Of a stretch of 64,000 nt of DNA, positions 48,285 to 59,719 are shown in pieces. The DNA lies in assembly GCA_018894105.1 (NCBI GenBank), contig CM032133.1:10616501-10680500 (forward strand), written 5' to 3'. The translations under genes were made by a program, and so were the position numbers. A model generated the notes under the pieces. The model saw nothing but the letters and a program-made list of their open reading frames with translations. It made no database searches and had not been told where the DNA came from. Position 1 is the stretch's first letter. Each line of letters begins with the position of its first letter. This DNA comes from Jacaranda mimosifolia (Eukaryota > Streptophyta > Magnoliopsida > Lamiales > Bignoniaceae).

Positions 48285-49782
48285 TTTCTTTTCTTATAGG
48301 ACATTTGTGAGCCATGTAACCTTTCTAGAACAATAGTGACAGGTCTTTCTGTTAAAGATTCTAGTATCTCTATAACCAAATTCAACTTTGTTTCTACCTT
48401 TGAGTGATGTTTTCAGGTTATAATTATTATCAAGCAAAAATCAAATTTCTTTTCAAGGCTCTGGTTTTTCTCAACTAGTCTATTTCTTTCCTTAGAGCTT
48501 TCTTTTGTGATTTTATCATAGTGATGTACCGGTTCTTCCTTTTCATTAACAGTATTATCTAATCGTTCCTTAAGAAGATTTATTTCTATTTGAAGTTCAG
48601 TGAGTTGATTATGGCATTCAATGTGAATATCAAGATCTTTATCATAATCGACGTCGAGACTACTGGAACTTAGTTGAGAGTTGAGACTGTAAAGTTACCT
48701 GTCTGTCAGCCATGAGACAATTTTCTTCATTATTAAACTGGTCCGAGTCTGAGTCATCCTAGGTGATCGTCATAGCTCTTTATTTTAGATTCCTCTCAGT
48801 TTTTGGACTTCGTTTTAGTTTTGGACAATTAGGCCTTTTATGCCCTACTTCATGGCATTCATGACAAATGATTTGCTCAGTTTTGAAATCCCTAAAGTTT
48901 CTTCTGGAACTTGTTTTGAGGTCTTTTCTGAAGTGATTTTTTACTTGGGTAAGTTGTTGCAATTGTCTGGTTATCATGGCAATTTCTTCATTGACCATTT
49001 CTTCATCCATGTCACCCGGATCATCAATCCAATCTCATTGTTTAGCGTTGAAGGCAATATTTTTCTTATTTTTGTTGTCGAAACTTTCTTCCTTGCTGCG
49101 AAGTGTCATCTCGTGAAAGGTTAGTGAACCTATTAGCTCTCTCATCATTAACTTTTCTAGATTTTTGGCCTCATGAATCGCAGTAACTTTGGGATTCTAC
49201 ACCTTTGGTAGAGATCTTAGTATATTTCACGCCTATTCACTTCTAGACATTGTTTTTCCCAACACAAACATGGGATTGACTATCTCCATGAATTGAGCGT
49301 ATATTTGGCTGAATGTTTCACTTGATTTCATAGAGAACATCTCATATTAGTGAGTAAGAATTGCAATTCGCTCTAAGTTTACCTGTGAAGTCCCTTCATG
49401 GGTGACTTGAAATATATTCCACATATCTTTAGCGGAAGCACACATGCTAACACGATTGTATTCTTATTTAACTAGAGCATATGAAAGGATAATTTTTGCT
49501 TTTGCATTTATTGAGAACATTCTTTTGTCTTCAGTAGTAAGTTCCAACCTCCCTATTGTAGACTTACTTTTGTTATTGGAACAAGAGGCTCACCAATGAC
49601 TATGCTCCATAGGTCATAATCCAGTGCCATAAAAAATTCTTCAATCATGTTCTTCCAAGTTGAGTAATTGGTCCCATCAAATAGAGGTGGACGAGTGTGA
49701 GATTAACCTTTTGCATACACATCAAAGCCAGAAGAAGTCAATAGGAACTTTTAGCTCAAGTTGCTAGACTTATATATATGAG
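48285..49782 (-). pseudogene. Copia F gag, decayed
   Basis: The clearest piece (49010-48780) has a short spacer and the zinc knuckle CHECHEVGHKRPNCP (CX2CX4HX4C). Upstream sequence to about 49740 has gag-like stretches in several frames with stops. The lysine-rich stretch after the knuckle suggests the nucleocapsid tail. Confidence 0.75.
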
Positions 49783-49784
49783 CC

Positions 49785-49800
49785 CTCTGCTCCGATGCCA
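49785..49800 (-). other. Primer-binding site of copia F
   Basis: Minus strand TGGCATCGGAGCAGAG, two bases after the 5' LTR end. Initiator tRNA-Met type with two changes near its start. Confidence 0.8.
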
Positions 49801-49802
49801 AT

Positions 49803-50387
49803 TGAAAGAATATAAAAACCCAAACGAGTAAAGGACTCAAAAGAGTCAGACATAATAAATTGGAACTTCCAAATATAACTGAAATTCCAGAGATAAAGAA
49901 ATAGATAGAAAAATAAACAAGAGAGATAAAATAGTTATAGTAGTTCGACAAGCCCACTCTACTACATAAGCTAAAGGACTTAGGATTTTGAACCTGCACT
50001 TTATTAATTAAAGAGATTAGAACAAGTATAAAAGAGTAGCGCTAACTTCCCAAAACCTCATAGTACTATAGTAAACACTCAGCAAGTAAAATTGAAGTTT
50101 TGAGAGAGATAAAGTATAGAGTAAAGGATTAATCCTATCTTTTTGAATAACACTCGCTAATTTACATTAAGCCCGATATACTATTAAATAGTTGATTACA
50201 AAAATTCTCAAGAGTGTATCTTCAATTGGTTTATTCTCCTTTTTGAATGGTGCAACGGTAACATACCAAAAATACATAAACTTGTTCATGGGATATTCCA
50301 GATTTACTCTAATGGCTAGTTACCATATAAGCTGCACTTGCATCATAATTTCAATCAACTTGTTTTAAGGCATAATCAAAACTAACA
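49803..50387 (-). repeat. 5' LTR of copia F
   Basis: It is 585 bp long, minus strand TGTTAGTTTTGATTATGCC to CTTTCA, and abuts GAGGC at 50388. It differs from the partner LTR by many transitions and by a deletion of about 20 bases near its start. Confidence 0.9.
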
Positions 50388-50392
50388 GAGGC

Positions 50393-51840
50393 CATGATAT
50401 TTGAAATGGGTTACATGTACTCCAATAAAGTATGATTTTGAGGAAACCTTTTCTCCAATCACTATGCCTAAGTTCATTAGGATTATGCTTTCTATAGCCG
50501 CTTACCACGACTATGAAATTTGGCAAATAGATGTAAAAACTGCCTTTCTCAATGAAAATATTGATGAAAAGATTTATATGGAGAAACTACAAGGTTTTAC
50601 ATCTATAGGGAGTGAGCAAAAGGTTTAAAAACTCCAAAGATCCATTTATGGACTAAAGTAAGCATCTCCAAGTTGGTGTTGGAATAGTGCCCTATAGCCA
50701 ATTAGAATTGTCATGTAAATACTACTCCAATTGTGAGATAATCTTGATTGAATGATATCTTACAAAATAGCCATCTTCATCTTATGCTTTTTAACTTCAC
50801 CTGCATTTGGTTTAAGCTCTTAAATCATACAAGATTATGGGACTTGGTCTCGTATAAGCTTTGTAAAAAATGTGTATGAATCATGTGTGTATAAAAAGGC
50901 TAGTAGAAGTTCGATACAATTTATTTTGCTTTTTGTTGATGACATTCTTCTCATTAGGAATGTGAAAGAAGGGTTGGAGTGTACTAAAGCATGGTTAACT
51001 TCACAATTCTCCATGAAGGATTTTGGAAGAGCATCATATGTATTGGGAATACGAACATATAGAGATGGATCAAAGAGGATGTTGGGGCTCTCTCAAACTA
51101 TGTATATTAACAAGATACTAAAGAGGTTTAGTATGGAAGAATTCAAGAAGGGATTTCTTCCTATGGGACATGATCTTCTTCTCTCCAAGTTTATGGCCCT
51201 TAAGACTATAGACGAGATAGAAAGAATGTCCCACATACTTTATGCATCCTCTATAGAGAGCATAATGTATGTCGTTTAGTGTACTAGATCGGATGTAGCA
51301 CATCCTCTAAGTGTTACAAGTCGCTTTCAATCTAACCACGATGAAAGTCAATGGACTGCCATGAAAGCTATCCTTAAGTACTTGAGAAGAACTAAGGATT
51401 CATTTTTGGTATACAACAATGGAGAATTATAACTTGAAGGTTTTTGGATTCTAGTTTCCAATCCTATGAAGATGACCTTAAATCCACCTCTAGATTTATA
51501 TTTTGCCTTAATGGCAGCGCGATAAGTTGAATGAATTCCAAACAAGAGACCATGGCCGACTCTACCACCGAGACAAAATATATTAAGGCTTCAGAAACTA
51601 CAAAAGAAAGTGTTCGGATGAAAAACTTCATCTAAAAGTTGGATGTAGTGCCTAACATTGCTCATCCATTTATTGTCTATTGTGACATTGACGGAGCCAT
51701 TGTGAAAGCTAAGGAGCTAAGATCCCATCAACGATCAAAGCATATTTATCATTTGAACTGTGAGATCATTGATAGAGTGGACATCTGAGTGGAGATGGTA
51801 GCCTCGGAAGAGAATATAACAGATCTACTAACAGAACATT
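50393..51840 (+). pseudogene. Copia B reverse transcriptase and RNase H, decayed
   Basis: It continues the pol frame interrupted at 31875. RT pieces are FEETFSPITMP, QIDVKTAFLNEN (50520-50560), FVDDILLIRN (50931-50960) and the ASYVLGIRTYRDGSKRMLGL block. RNase H with TAETKYIKASE-like text follows near 51560. About 170 bp of early RT is missing after 50424, and an LTR fragment (50677-50856) interrupts the palm region. Stops are frequent. Confidence 0.82.
50677..50856 (+). mobile_element. LTR 5'-end fragment inside the RT of copia B
   Basis: TGTTGGAATAGTGCCCTATAG and the following 160 bases match the first part of the long LTR family, then the RT frame resumes at GCTTTGTAAAAAATGTG. About 35 bp of RT is lost at the site, compared with copia C (58616-58655). 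It is probably a truncated or mostly deleted insertion. Confidence 0.8.
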
Positions 51841-51904
51841 GGATATAGGGATATAGTACTAGAGGCTATTTCGGACTCGTCAAATATCTTGCCCTAGGCC
51901 TCTT
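51841..51904 (+). repeat. Left stub of the 3' LTR of copia B
   Basis: It resembles LTR interior (compare 52530-52590: GGCTATT, then AAATATCTTGCC and TAGGCCTCTT), not LTR start, so the end of RNase H, the polypurine tract and about the first 0.6 kb of the LTR are deleted. It ends in CTCTT, duplicated at 61925-61929 on the far side of element C. Confidence 0.75.
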
Positions 51905-53921
51905 TATTAGAATAGTGCCCCCGCAGACAATTAGATTGATGTGTAATTTACTTGTGATAGAATGTTGATTGAATGATGTTCTTTTTAAATGGCCATCTTC
52001 ATCTTATGCTTATTATACTTCACTTGAATTTATTTGAAGCCCGCTAAATCATACAAGACTATAGGACTTGGTCACGTATATGATGGTGATCATGAAAAAA
52101 GTCTCTACGGTCATGATGTTAAATATTTCAAGTCATATAATCTTAAGAGACAAGGTATCTAAGATTCAAATAGACTTACACTAACGATGCATATTCCAAG
52201 GGGTTGCATATCTCCAGCTTACAATAGCGTATATAGTTAGTCCTTGAACCTGAGGAACCATGGTAACCTTATGTTTAGGTCCTTATGATTTGACTCTTCT
52301 CTGACCATGTAGTAGGTCAACCGAGGTTGAGATTAGGCATGAATTTGTTAAGCATGGAGGTTTATGAGATCCAAGATGGGATTCATCTCCTCGTTGTTGT
52401 GAAGAACGAGTGCATCTCTTATGTATTCTGTAATGATCACTTCTAAGAAATCACTACAACAGTAGTATGAAAATTTGGAAAAGGTGTTTTCCAAAGTTAA
52501 GGTCACAAAAGGGAATCAAACATTAGATGTAGAGACATAGTTGTCTAGGCTATTAGGGAGCCGATAAATATCTTGCCTTAGGCCTCTTTTGGGAGATAAG
52601 AGATAGAATGACCATATTTACATGGTAAGCATACGCTAAAATAGTTCATCAAGACATAATTCATTCATCCAATTAGTTGGGCTCCATTGGCTTGTTGCTA
52701 GACATTGACCATGGAGATTGGGTACTCTTCAATTAATAGAGATTAATTGAAAAGGTTATTAGTTTAAAAGAGTTTAAACTAATATAAATATTTCAATATT
52801 CAAAATATTACAATAAGTTGTGAGCGCATGTCCAATGAATAGATGAACCTAATAGGTTACACATAAAAGCTTATAGAAAGCTCTTATTTGATAGGAGAAA
52901 TTTTCTAAGGCGTTAGAAAATTCAATCCTAGGCGTCTTGAGAGAGGGATGAATAACTAGTTTAATTGATCATCTTTGCTTGATTAATTTAAGTGTTAAAT
53001 TAATCAAAATAATTAAAGGATTTAAATTAAGGAGTTAAGTTAACATTAATTGACTTAAAAAATTAAGTTAAGTGACTTAAGGAGTTAAGTTAAATTAATT
53101 AAATTAAAGAGTTAATTTAATTAAAGTGATAATTTGGATTTTGGAGGGAAATCAAATAGGAGAGACCATTTGAATTTGAGTTAGAATTAACTAGCATTTC
53201 ATTTCATGAGGTGAAATGCAAATGTTAATGTTAATGAAATGCAAATGCACATGTAAGTTGGTAAGTTGGCCGACTAGCATGGGAGGTGTGATGCTAGCTA
53301 GCATCCGCTTAGCTCTATAAATAGGCCACTTGGCCAGCTACCTAAGGAGTAGTTGGCATATATATCATTTCTCTCAAAAATTGTGATATTCATGTGTTGA
53401 AGATTCACACAAAATTCTCTCATCTCCCTTTCACCTCCATTAAAGCCTCATATCACCTTTTTCCTCTCTTGTTCTAGCACAAATTAGGTTGATTTAGTGC
53501 TTGCCTAAGGTGTGTGGACTTTCTCGTTAGAGGTCCTACACTTGGAGGACTTAGAATTCCTAGGTGGATCATTGTTTGCACCAGATTTCGGGAGCAGATT
53601 TGGGTGACCAAGGAGTTTCTAACTGAAGCAAAATTTTGGCAGCAACTCATTGGATTTATGGTGGAGTAGCCTACCATATTTGCCGATTTTTGGAGCTTGG
53701 GAAGGGGACCGATCGTTGGCATCTTCTACTGCATGTAGATCTTCCATTGAAGTGTTCATTGGTGTGATCTTCTCTTCTCCTTTGTGTTGATCTATAAAGG
53801 TAATTTTTTTGCATCTAAATCTTTATTTGGAGCATGAATATGATCCTTGGGATGGAGTAGTTTGGTTATATTTTGCCTATTTTTGGTTTATATTTGGATC
53901 CTAATCCTACTCATTTCTTCT
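51905..53921 (+). repeat. 5' LTR of copia C
   Basis: 2017 bp, from TATTAGAATAGTGCCC (decayed TGTTGGAATAG) to TTTCTTCT before AG and the primer site. It holds the hairpin array (about 52975-53135), the palindrome at 53290 and a TATA box at 53316. Confidence 0.88.
53290..53324 (+). promoter_or_regulatory. LTR core promoter of copia C, 5' copy
   Basis: A perfect 16-bp palindrome GATGCTAGCTAGCATC (53290-53305) stands about 10 bases before TATAAATAGG. The same pair occurs in the other LTRs at 61287 and 62991. Promoter role is inferred from the TATA box and LTR position. Confidence 0.65.
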
Positions 53922-53923
53922 AG

Positions 53924-53936
53924 TGGTATCAAAGCC
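53924..53936 (+). other. Primer-binding site of copia C
   Basis: TGGTATCAAAGCC, identical to that of element A, two bases after the LTR. Confidence 0.88.
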
Positions 53937-55904
53937 TAATTCATGCCTAAATTTTTATTTTAGTGAATTGATTCATGTGATGAATTGATACAAAATCTCC
54001 AAATACTTGATTCAATTGATGGATTTAAGTGTTTGGATGATTTTGCATGTGGCACTCTTTGTGTTGAATTGGAATATGTCAATATGTGTTTAAGTGTTAT
54101 TTCATATGTTGGCATGATTTTGGTTCAAGTATGATAATATAAAATGTTGATTTAGCATTGGATGATGTTAGATGGTGATATAGCATGTTAATTATAGCTT
54201 TAAAGTGTTTTGGCCATTCTTGAATCCAATTGGATTGGAGTTAATAGGAGATTTTTAGAGAATGCTGATTCTCACTTAGATTTAATTTTTGAAGAATGTT
54301 TGAGCGCTTTAATTTTTAGTTTTTAAAGGTGTTTATAATCTGGAAATTTGTCAAAATTTGTATGAAATGATGTTATGGAGGTGTCCATATAGTTTGGAGT
54401 GGCAAAAACACAAAACAATATTTAAATGGTTGATTGATGTAACTTGTGGCCAGGCTACCACACGCCCTGGTGGTAGATAGGCATGGTTGTAGTCATGCCT
54501 TGTGTGCGTTGCTATGTGCTCGGCCGGCTGATTGAGTAATGGACCACCTAAGGTCACCCTAGAACCTATTTTTGTGTTATTTGGTATTTTTGGCTTATGA
54601 AACTTGATTATTTCATTATTATTTTGATGCACAGATGTTGCATAAGTGCTCAAAGAAATATTGGATATTTTTACTTACTTTAAAAGTCAAATTCAAGATA
54701 ATCTTCAATTAGGTGCAACAATGAGAAGTATAAAGAGTTATGCTTATTTTTTACTATTAATTAATTATTTATAAGATAAGCATTTAATTTGATGAATTAA
54801 ATGTTAATTCTTATTTGTTATTCATTTAATTGTTGAATGGATGATGAATGTATGGGGATGAATACGAGCCTTTAAATTGGTTTTATTTGTTTCAAGTTGT
54901 TAAAAAAAGTTGTATTAAATAGGGGCCTGTATGCCTCTTGATTTTCTACCTTGTAAATGTTATGAGACCAGAACTCTAGGGGTGAGGATTTCTTTTCTCC
55001 TATAAATGTTGCAGGCTTGAAGACCCATGAATGTATATGATATATTTTTGTAATAGATAGGATTTAATCAACCTACTCAAAATCAACTACATAGTGCACA
55101 TATAGCTTTAAGTGCACACGACTTGGTTGAGGCTCATGGTCATCCCACCCTAGGAGCATGCTAGGAGAATTTACTTATTTATGCTTCTTTATCCTATGGA
55201 TGTATAAGATGCATGGTTAGGATATAAAAAAACCTAAATAAGAGAAAATAAAATTGATGAGACCTTTCAAAGTAAGAAAAACCCTCAACTTAGAGGAGTC
55301 TAAGTTTTTACGAAATATTAAGCAAATTTGGATACAAATTCAAAGGAGTTTTAATTAATCCAAGCCTTCTACCAATAGTTTGTGAAATGAGATGCTACCA
55401 TACTTATGTGTTGGCTCACAAGTCATGGACACGTTTTTGGAAGAAAGCTATGCTTATTTACTTAGCATATGATGCACTTTAATTTAAAACTCATTATGGC
55501 ATTGTCTCACGAGTTGTGGAATGACATAGTGGAGTTTATAATTAAAAATTGATTGGTAGGTACGACTTAACACTTAGTAGTGTATATGTCATATGAGTTA
55601 TGGGTCTAAATGAAAAATGAGACAAAACATATCAACGATTGCACAAAGATGAAATTAGCAAACGTTGCTCACCTTAGGATTGTTTATGGATGTCTCACGA
55701 GTTGAGGGTCAACAAATGATGCCTTTTAGACCTTGATTCTCACTAAAAAATAGGATTTCCCAAATTCCTTTAGGGGGTGAGGAATTTGATAAAATAGTAG
55801 GATAAAAATATGCTTGAAAGTCCATGTACATGTTTTTAATATCAAAACTTAATCAAATGGTTCTATTCTCTTCTTTACTCATGTAGATTTGAAAAATCTC
55901 AAGA
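53937..55904 (+). other. Untranslated leader of copia C
   Basis: About 2 kb without coding. GC-richer island near 54440-54560 and four CACGAGTCGTG-type motifs near 55412, 55504, 55588 and 55691, followed about 200 bases later by the gag ATG. Confidence 0.7.
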
Positions 55905-56690
55905 ATGACTATAAATCTACTAAGCATTATATTGGAAACTAATAAACTAACTGAGCCGAACAACCACGATTCACTAAACCTAAAAATCGTTCTAGATTCA
56001 GAGAAATGGATATATGTCATATATCAAGATGCTCTTAATCCCATAGGGATTGATGTGGGTCAAGAGACACGTGAAATGTTCATGAAAAGGGTTGAGGATC
56101 ACCTCCTAGCCCATAGTCTCATGATGTTATATGTCAACTTCAAAAGTCTCACGAACACATGAAACTTACTTCAGTCTATTGCTTGCAAAAGTTGTATACT
56201 AACAAGATGTGAGAGGTTCATGTTGTCAAAGGAGATTTTTCAAGCTAGGATGATTAAGGGGTCATATGTCCTCTACTACAGTCTAAAGATGATTAGACTT
56301 GTTGAAAAGCTCTTCAACTTGAACGTAGTGATGGACAATGATCTCTATGGGGATTTGATTCTCATATCCTTGCTGAGTTTATTTGACCAAAGTGTTGCTC
56401 TAGGCAGAGACAACTATGACAAGGGCAAATCTCTAATGATTGCTTCATCCTCCCACTTTAAAGGCCCTAAAGGTAAGTAGAAAGGGGGCAAGAAGAAGAA
56501 AGCTTCTTTTTCTAGAGAAAACAAATATTTAAAGCTTCTGGTGCAGTCAAGAAGATTATAGAGGATAAAAAGATGCCACTTGTTTTTACTCTGGTGGTGT
56601 AACGGGCTATGGGAAGTGAAATTGCAAGAAATATCTTGCAACCCTTGGGAAGGGTGTGTACTTTTTGAAGTGCACCTAACGACACATTCT
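55905..56690 (+). pseudogene. Copia C gag, decayed
   Basis: The frame opens MTINLLSIILETNKLTEPN at 55905 and breaks after about 85 codons. A second segment (56220-56480) reads KLFNLNVVMDNDLYGDLIL. The zinc knuckle region near 56575-56625 reads CFYSGGVTGYGK-NC, so one Cys is now Ser and the His is Tyr. Same gag type as A, B and D. Confidence 0.82.
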
Positions 56691-57960
56691 CCCTCATGGG
56701 TATTTGATACTACATGTGGTTTTCATATTTGTAATTTGTTAGATAGGATGGAAAGAAGAAGGAGACTAAGTAATGAGGATTTGATCTTACATCTTGGCAA
56801 TGGAGCAAAAGTTGCAGCCAATATTGAAGGTGTGATGAAGTTAGACTTAGGGAACTCCTTACTTGTATTAGATCCTTGTTATTTTGTATCGAATCTTGTT
56901 AAGAATATTATTTCAATTCCCATTTTGGATAATGAAGGTTATGGTTTTTCAATATCAAATGGGAAATGAAGGCAATAAAGTATGGTTCTTTAGTTGCAAC
57001 GGGTACACTTAACAATGGATTATACATTTTCGATTCTCAACCATCACTAATGCACATTAAACAAAGTAGAAGAAAATTAGATAACTAAGAAAATACCATT
57101 TTGTGGTATGCAAGACTTGGACATATATGTCCAAGAATAAAATGAACAAGATAGAAACCCTCAAATCACTAAAGGTTAGTGGCACAGAGGATCTTCCTAC
57201 TTGTGAATCTTGTTTAAAAGGAAAAATGACCAAGGCTCCTTTTGTAGAATAAATTGAGCACACCAACTATCCTTTAGATTTGATCTATACGGATGTTTGT
57301 GGACCACTAAGATTTAGTGGAAGTGGAGGCTATTCTTACTTCATTACCTTCACCGATGATCATACTCGATTTGAACATGTGCATCTTATAAAGTCTAAGT
57401 CCGAAGCTTCGGAAAGATTCAAAGAATACAAGAATAAAGTAGAAAAGCAACACGGACTTAGTATTAAAGCTCTTTGATCGGATCAAGGAAGAGAATACTT
57501 AAGTACCAAATTCTTAGATTATCTAAAAAAGAATGGGATTATCTCATAATGGACTCCACTTGGCACGCCCCAACATAACGGAGTAGCCCAGAGGATAAAC
57601 CATACCTTCTTGGACATGGTATGTTCCATGATGAGCTTCACCGATATGCCTATATCCTTTTGGGGATACGCCTTAGAAACAGTGGTGAGATTACTATATG
57701 TAGTACCCTCAAAGTCAGTGCCAAAGACACCGCATGAGATGTGGTATAGCAAAGCATATTCTTACTTTTATTTAGAGTTTGGAGGTTTCTGGCATACGTT
57801 AGGAGGTTAGTAAGAGACAAGTTGGATGGGAGATCCACCTTGTGTAAGTTTGTGGGATACTCAAAAGAGTCTTTGGGTTATTATTTCTATGATCCCTTAG
57901 AACAAAAGGTGTTTGTTTCGAGGAACACCACCTTTTTGGAAAAGGAATTTATATTGGATA
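56691..57960 (+). pseudogene. Copia C protease and integrase, decayed
   Basis: Protease region SWVFDTTCGFHICN (56694-56738): the DTG or DSG triplet is DTT. Then NEDLILHLGNGAKVAA and a gag-pre-integrase link with LGHI-like text. Integrase core from 57280: YTDVCGPLRFSGSGGYSYF, TDDHTRFEH, then a stop before SDQGREYLSTKFLD, and GTPQHNGVAQRINHT, where the third catalytic residue (normally Glu in NGVAER) is Gln. The C-terminal block FVGYSKESLGYYFYDP follows near 57850-57900. Three independent defects rule out activity. Confidence 0.88.
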
Positions 57961-58925
57961 GAAATGACATTATTGTTGAACTTGATGAAGTCTAAGATGA
58001 TCATATTATCCCACAAGTGGTAGAAACAATAGAGCATGGCGAGCTTAGCACACAACCTCTAAAAAGTTTGGATTGAATCAAGAAGTAACTCGAAAGGTAT
58101 GAATTCTTTCATCAAATGGGCTAAATGAATAGTAATCTGAAGACCTATTAGGAAGCTATGTTGGACATAGATTCGGGACATTGGCTTGAGGCCATGAAAT
58201 TTGAAATTAATTCCATGTACTCTAATAAATTATGGACTTTGATAGATCCACTGGAGGGTATAGTACCCATTGGTTGCAAGTGGATCTACAAGCGAAAGTT
58301 CAGAGTCGATGGAGAGGTGAAAACCTTTAGACTAGACTAGTGGCAAAAGGTTATACTTAAAGACCTGATATTAATTTTGAGAGAACCTTTTCACTGGTCG
58401 CTATGCCTAAGTCCATTAGAATTATGCTTGCCATAGCTGCATACTATGACTATGAGATATGGTAAATAGATGTAAAGACCGCTTTCCTTAATGGAAACAT
58501 TGAAGAAGAAATTTATATAGAGCAACCATAAGGTTTTATATCCAAAGGGAGCGAGAAAAATGTTTACAAACTCCAAAGGTCTATTTATAGACTAAAACAA
58601 GCATCTCCAAGTTGGAACATACGTTTTGATAAGATAGTCAAATCATTTGGCTTTGTTAAAAATATGTATGAACTATGCATGTACAAAAAGGCTAGTGGTA
58701 GTTCGATATAGTTTATTGTACTTTATGTTGATGACATTATTCTCATTGGGAATGAGAAAGAAATGTGAGAGTGTACTAAAGCATGGTTATCTACTCAATT
58801 CTCTATGAAGGATTTGAGAGAAGCATCCTACGTATTAGGAATACGTATCTATAGAGAGAGATCGAGGAAGATGCTAGGACTTTCCCAAATCCCGTACATT
58901 GAAAAGATACTACAGTGATTTAGTA
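57961..58925 (+). pseudogene. Copia C reverse transcriptase, decayed
   Basis: From 58158: MLDIDSGHWLEAMKFEINSM, GCKWIYKRKFRVDGEVKTF, a stop and frame change, then SIRIMLAIAAYYDYEIW, a stop, IDVKTAFLNGNIEEEIYIEQ, RLKQASPSWN, and the catalytic LYVDDIILIGNEKEM (58720-58765). ASYVLGIRIYRERS and MLGLSQIPYIEKIL close the domain. At least four stops. Confidence 0.85.
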
Positions 58926-59700
58926 TGGAAGAATCCAAGACGAATTCCTTCCCATAGGATATGGTCATCATCTCTCCAAGTCTATGGCCCCTAAGACTAA
59001 AGAAGAGAGAGAAAGGATGTCCCACATACTTTATGCGTTCGGGATAGGGAGCATAATAAATGTCGTTCAATGTACTAGGCCGGATGTAGCATATACTCTA
59101 AACTTTATGAGCCGCTTTCAATATGACCCTGGTGCAAGTCACTGGAAAGCCATAAAAGTAATCTTTAAGTACTTGAGAAGAACTAAAGATTTATTTTTGG
59201 TATACAACAATGAAAACTTGGAACTTGAAGGGTTTTGGGATTCTAGTTTTCAATCTGATGAAGATGGCCTTAAATCCACTTTTGGATTTATATTTTGCCT
59301 CTATAGCAATTCAATGAGCTAGAAGAGTTCCAAATAAGATACCACAATCAATTCTACCACCGAGTGGAATATATTGTGGCTTCAAAAATCACAATGGAGG
59401 GTGTTTAGATTGAAACTTCATCTAATAGTTGATGTAGTGCCTAGCATTACAGAGTCAGTTGTTATCTTTTGTGACAATAATGGAGTGGTTGTGCAAGCAA
59501 AAGAACCAAGATCTTATCAATGAACCAAGAACTTTTTGAGGTATTGTCGTTTGATCCATGAGATCATTGATCCTCAACATCCGAGTAGAAAGGGTAGACT
59601 CAGAAGAGAATATAGCAGATCTACTATCTAAACCCCTAAATGCAAAATGGTCTTTGAAGGATATCTTGAGAAGATAGGCCTTAAGACTATGGGGAATTAG
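58926..59700 (+). pseudogene. Copia C RNase H, decayed
   Basis: An open stretch (58984-59322) covers the connection and start of RNase H: INVVQCTRPDVAYTLNFMSR, HWKAIKVIFKYLRRTKDLFL and LELEGFWDSSFQSDEDGLKS. The normal YADADW-like catalytic motif is changed to WDSSF. After a frame break, text near 59350-59390 corresponds to STAEAEYIA and ends in decayed IADLLSKPL (59610-59640). Confidence 0.82.
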
Positions 59701-59702
59701 CT

Positions 59703-59719
59703 TTAGGCAAGTGGAATAT
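59703..59719 (+). other. Polypurine tract of copia C
   Basis: TTAGGCAAGTGGAATAT, directly before the 3' LTR. Purine-rich, with two substitutions against the GGCAAGTGGGAGAT of element D. Confidence 0.7.

Larger units (their letters stand above)
31876..50387 (-). mobile_element. Copia element F (short-LTR family) inserted in B
   Basis: Minus-strand copia element bounded by LTRs at 31876-32473 (3') and 49803-50387 (5'), with the 5-bp duplication GAGGC on both sides (31871-31875 and 50388-50392). The host sequence matches the intact pol of copia C near 58180 across the site. Its own length is about 6.5 kb once the inner solo LTR E and its contents are removed. It belongs to a different family from A-E: short LTRs, a CHECHEVGHKRPNCP knuckle and a YVDDIIFGGT polymerase motif. 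Confidence 0.92.
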
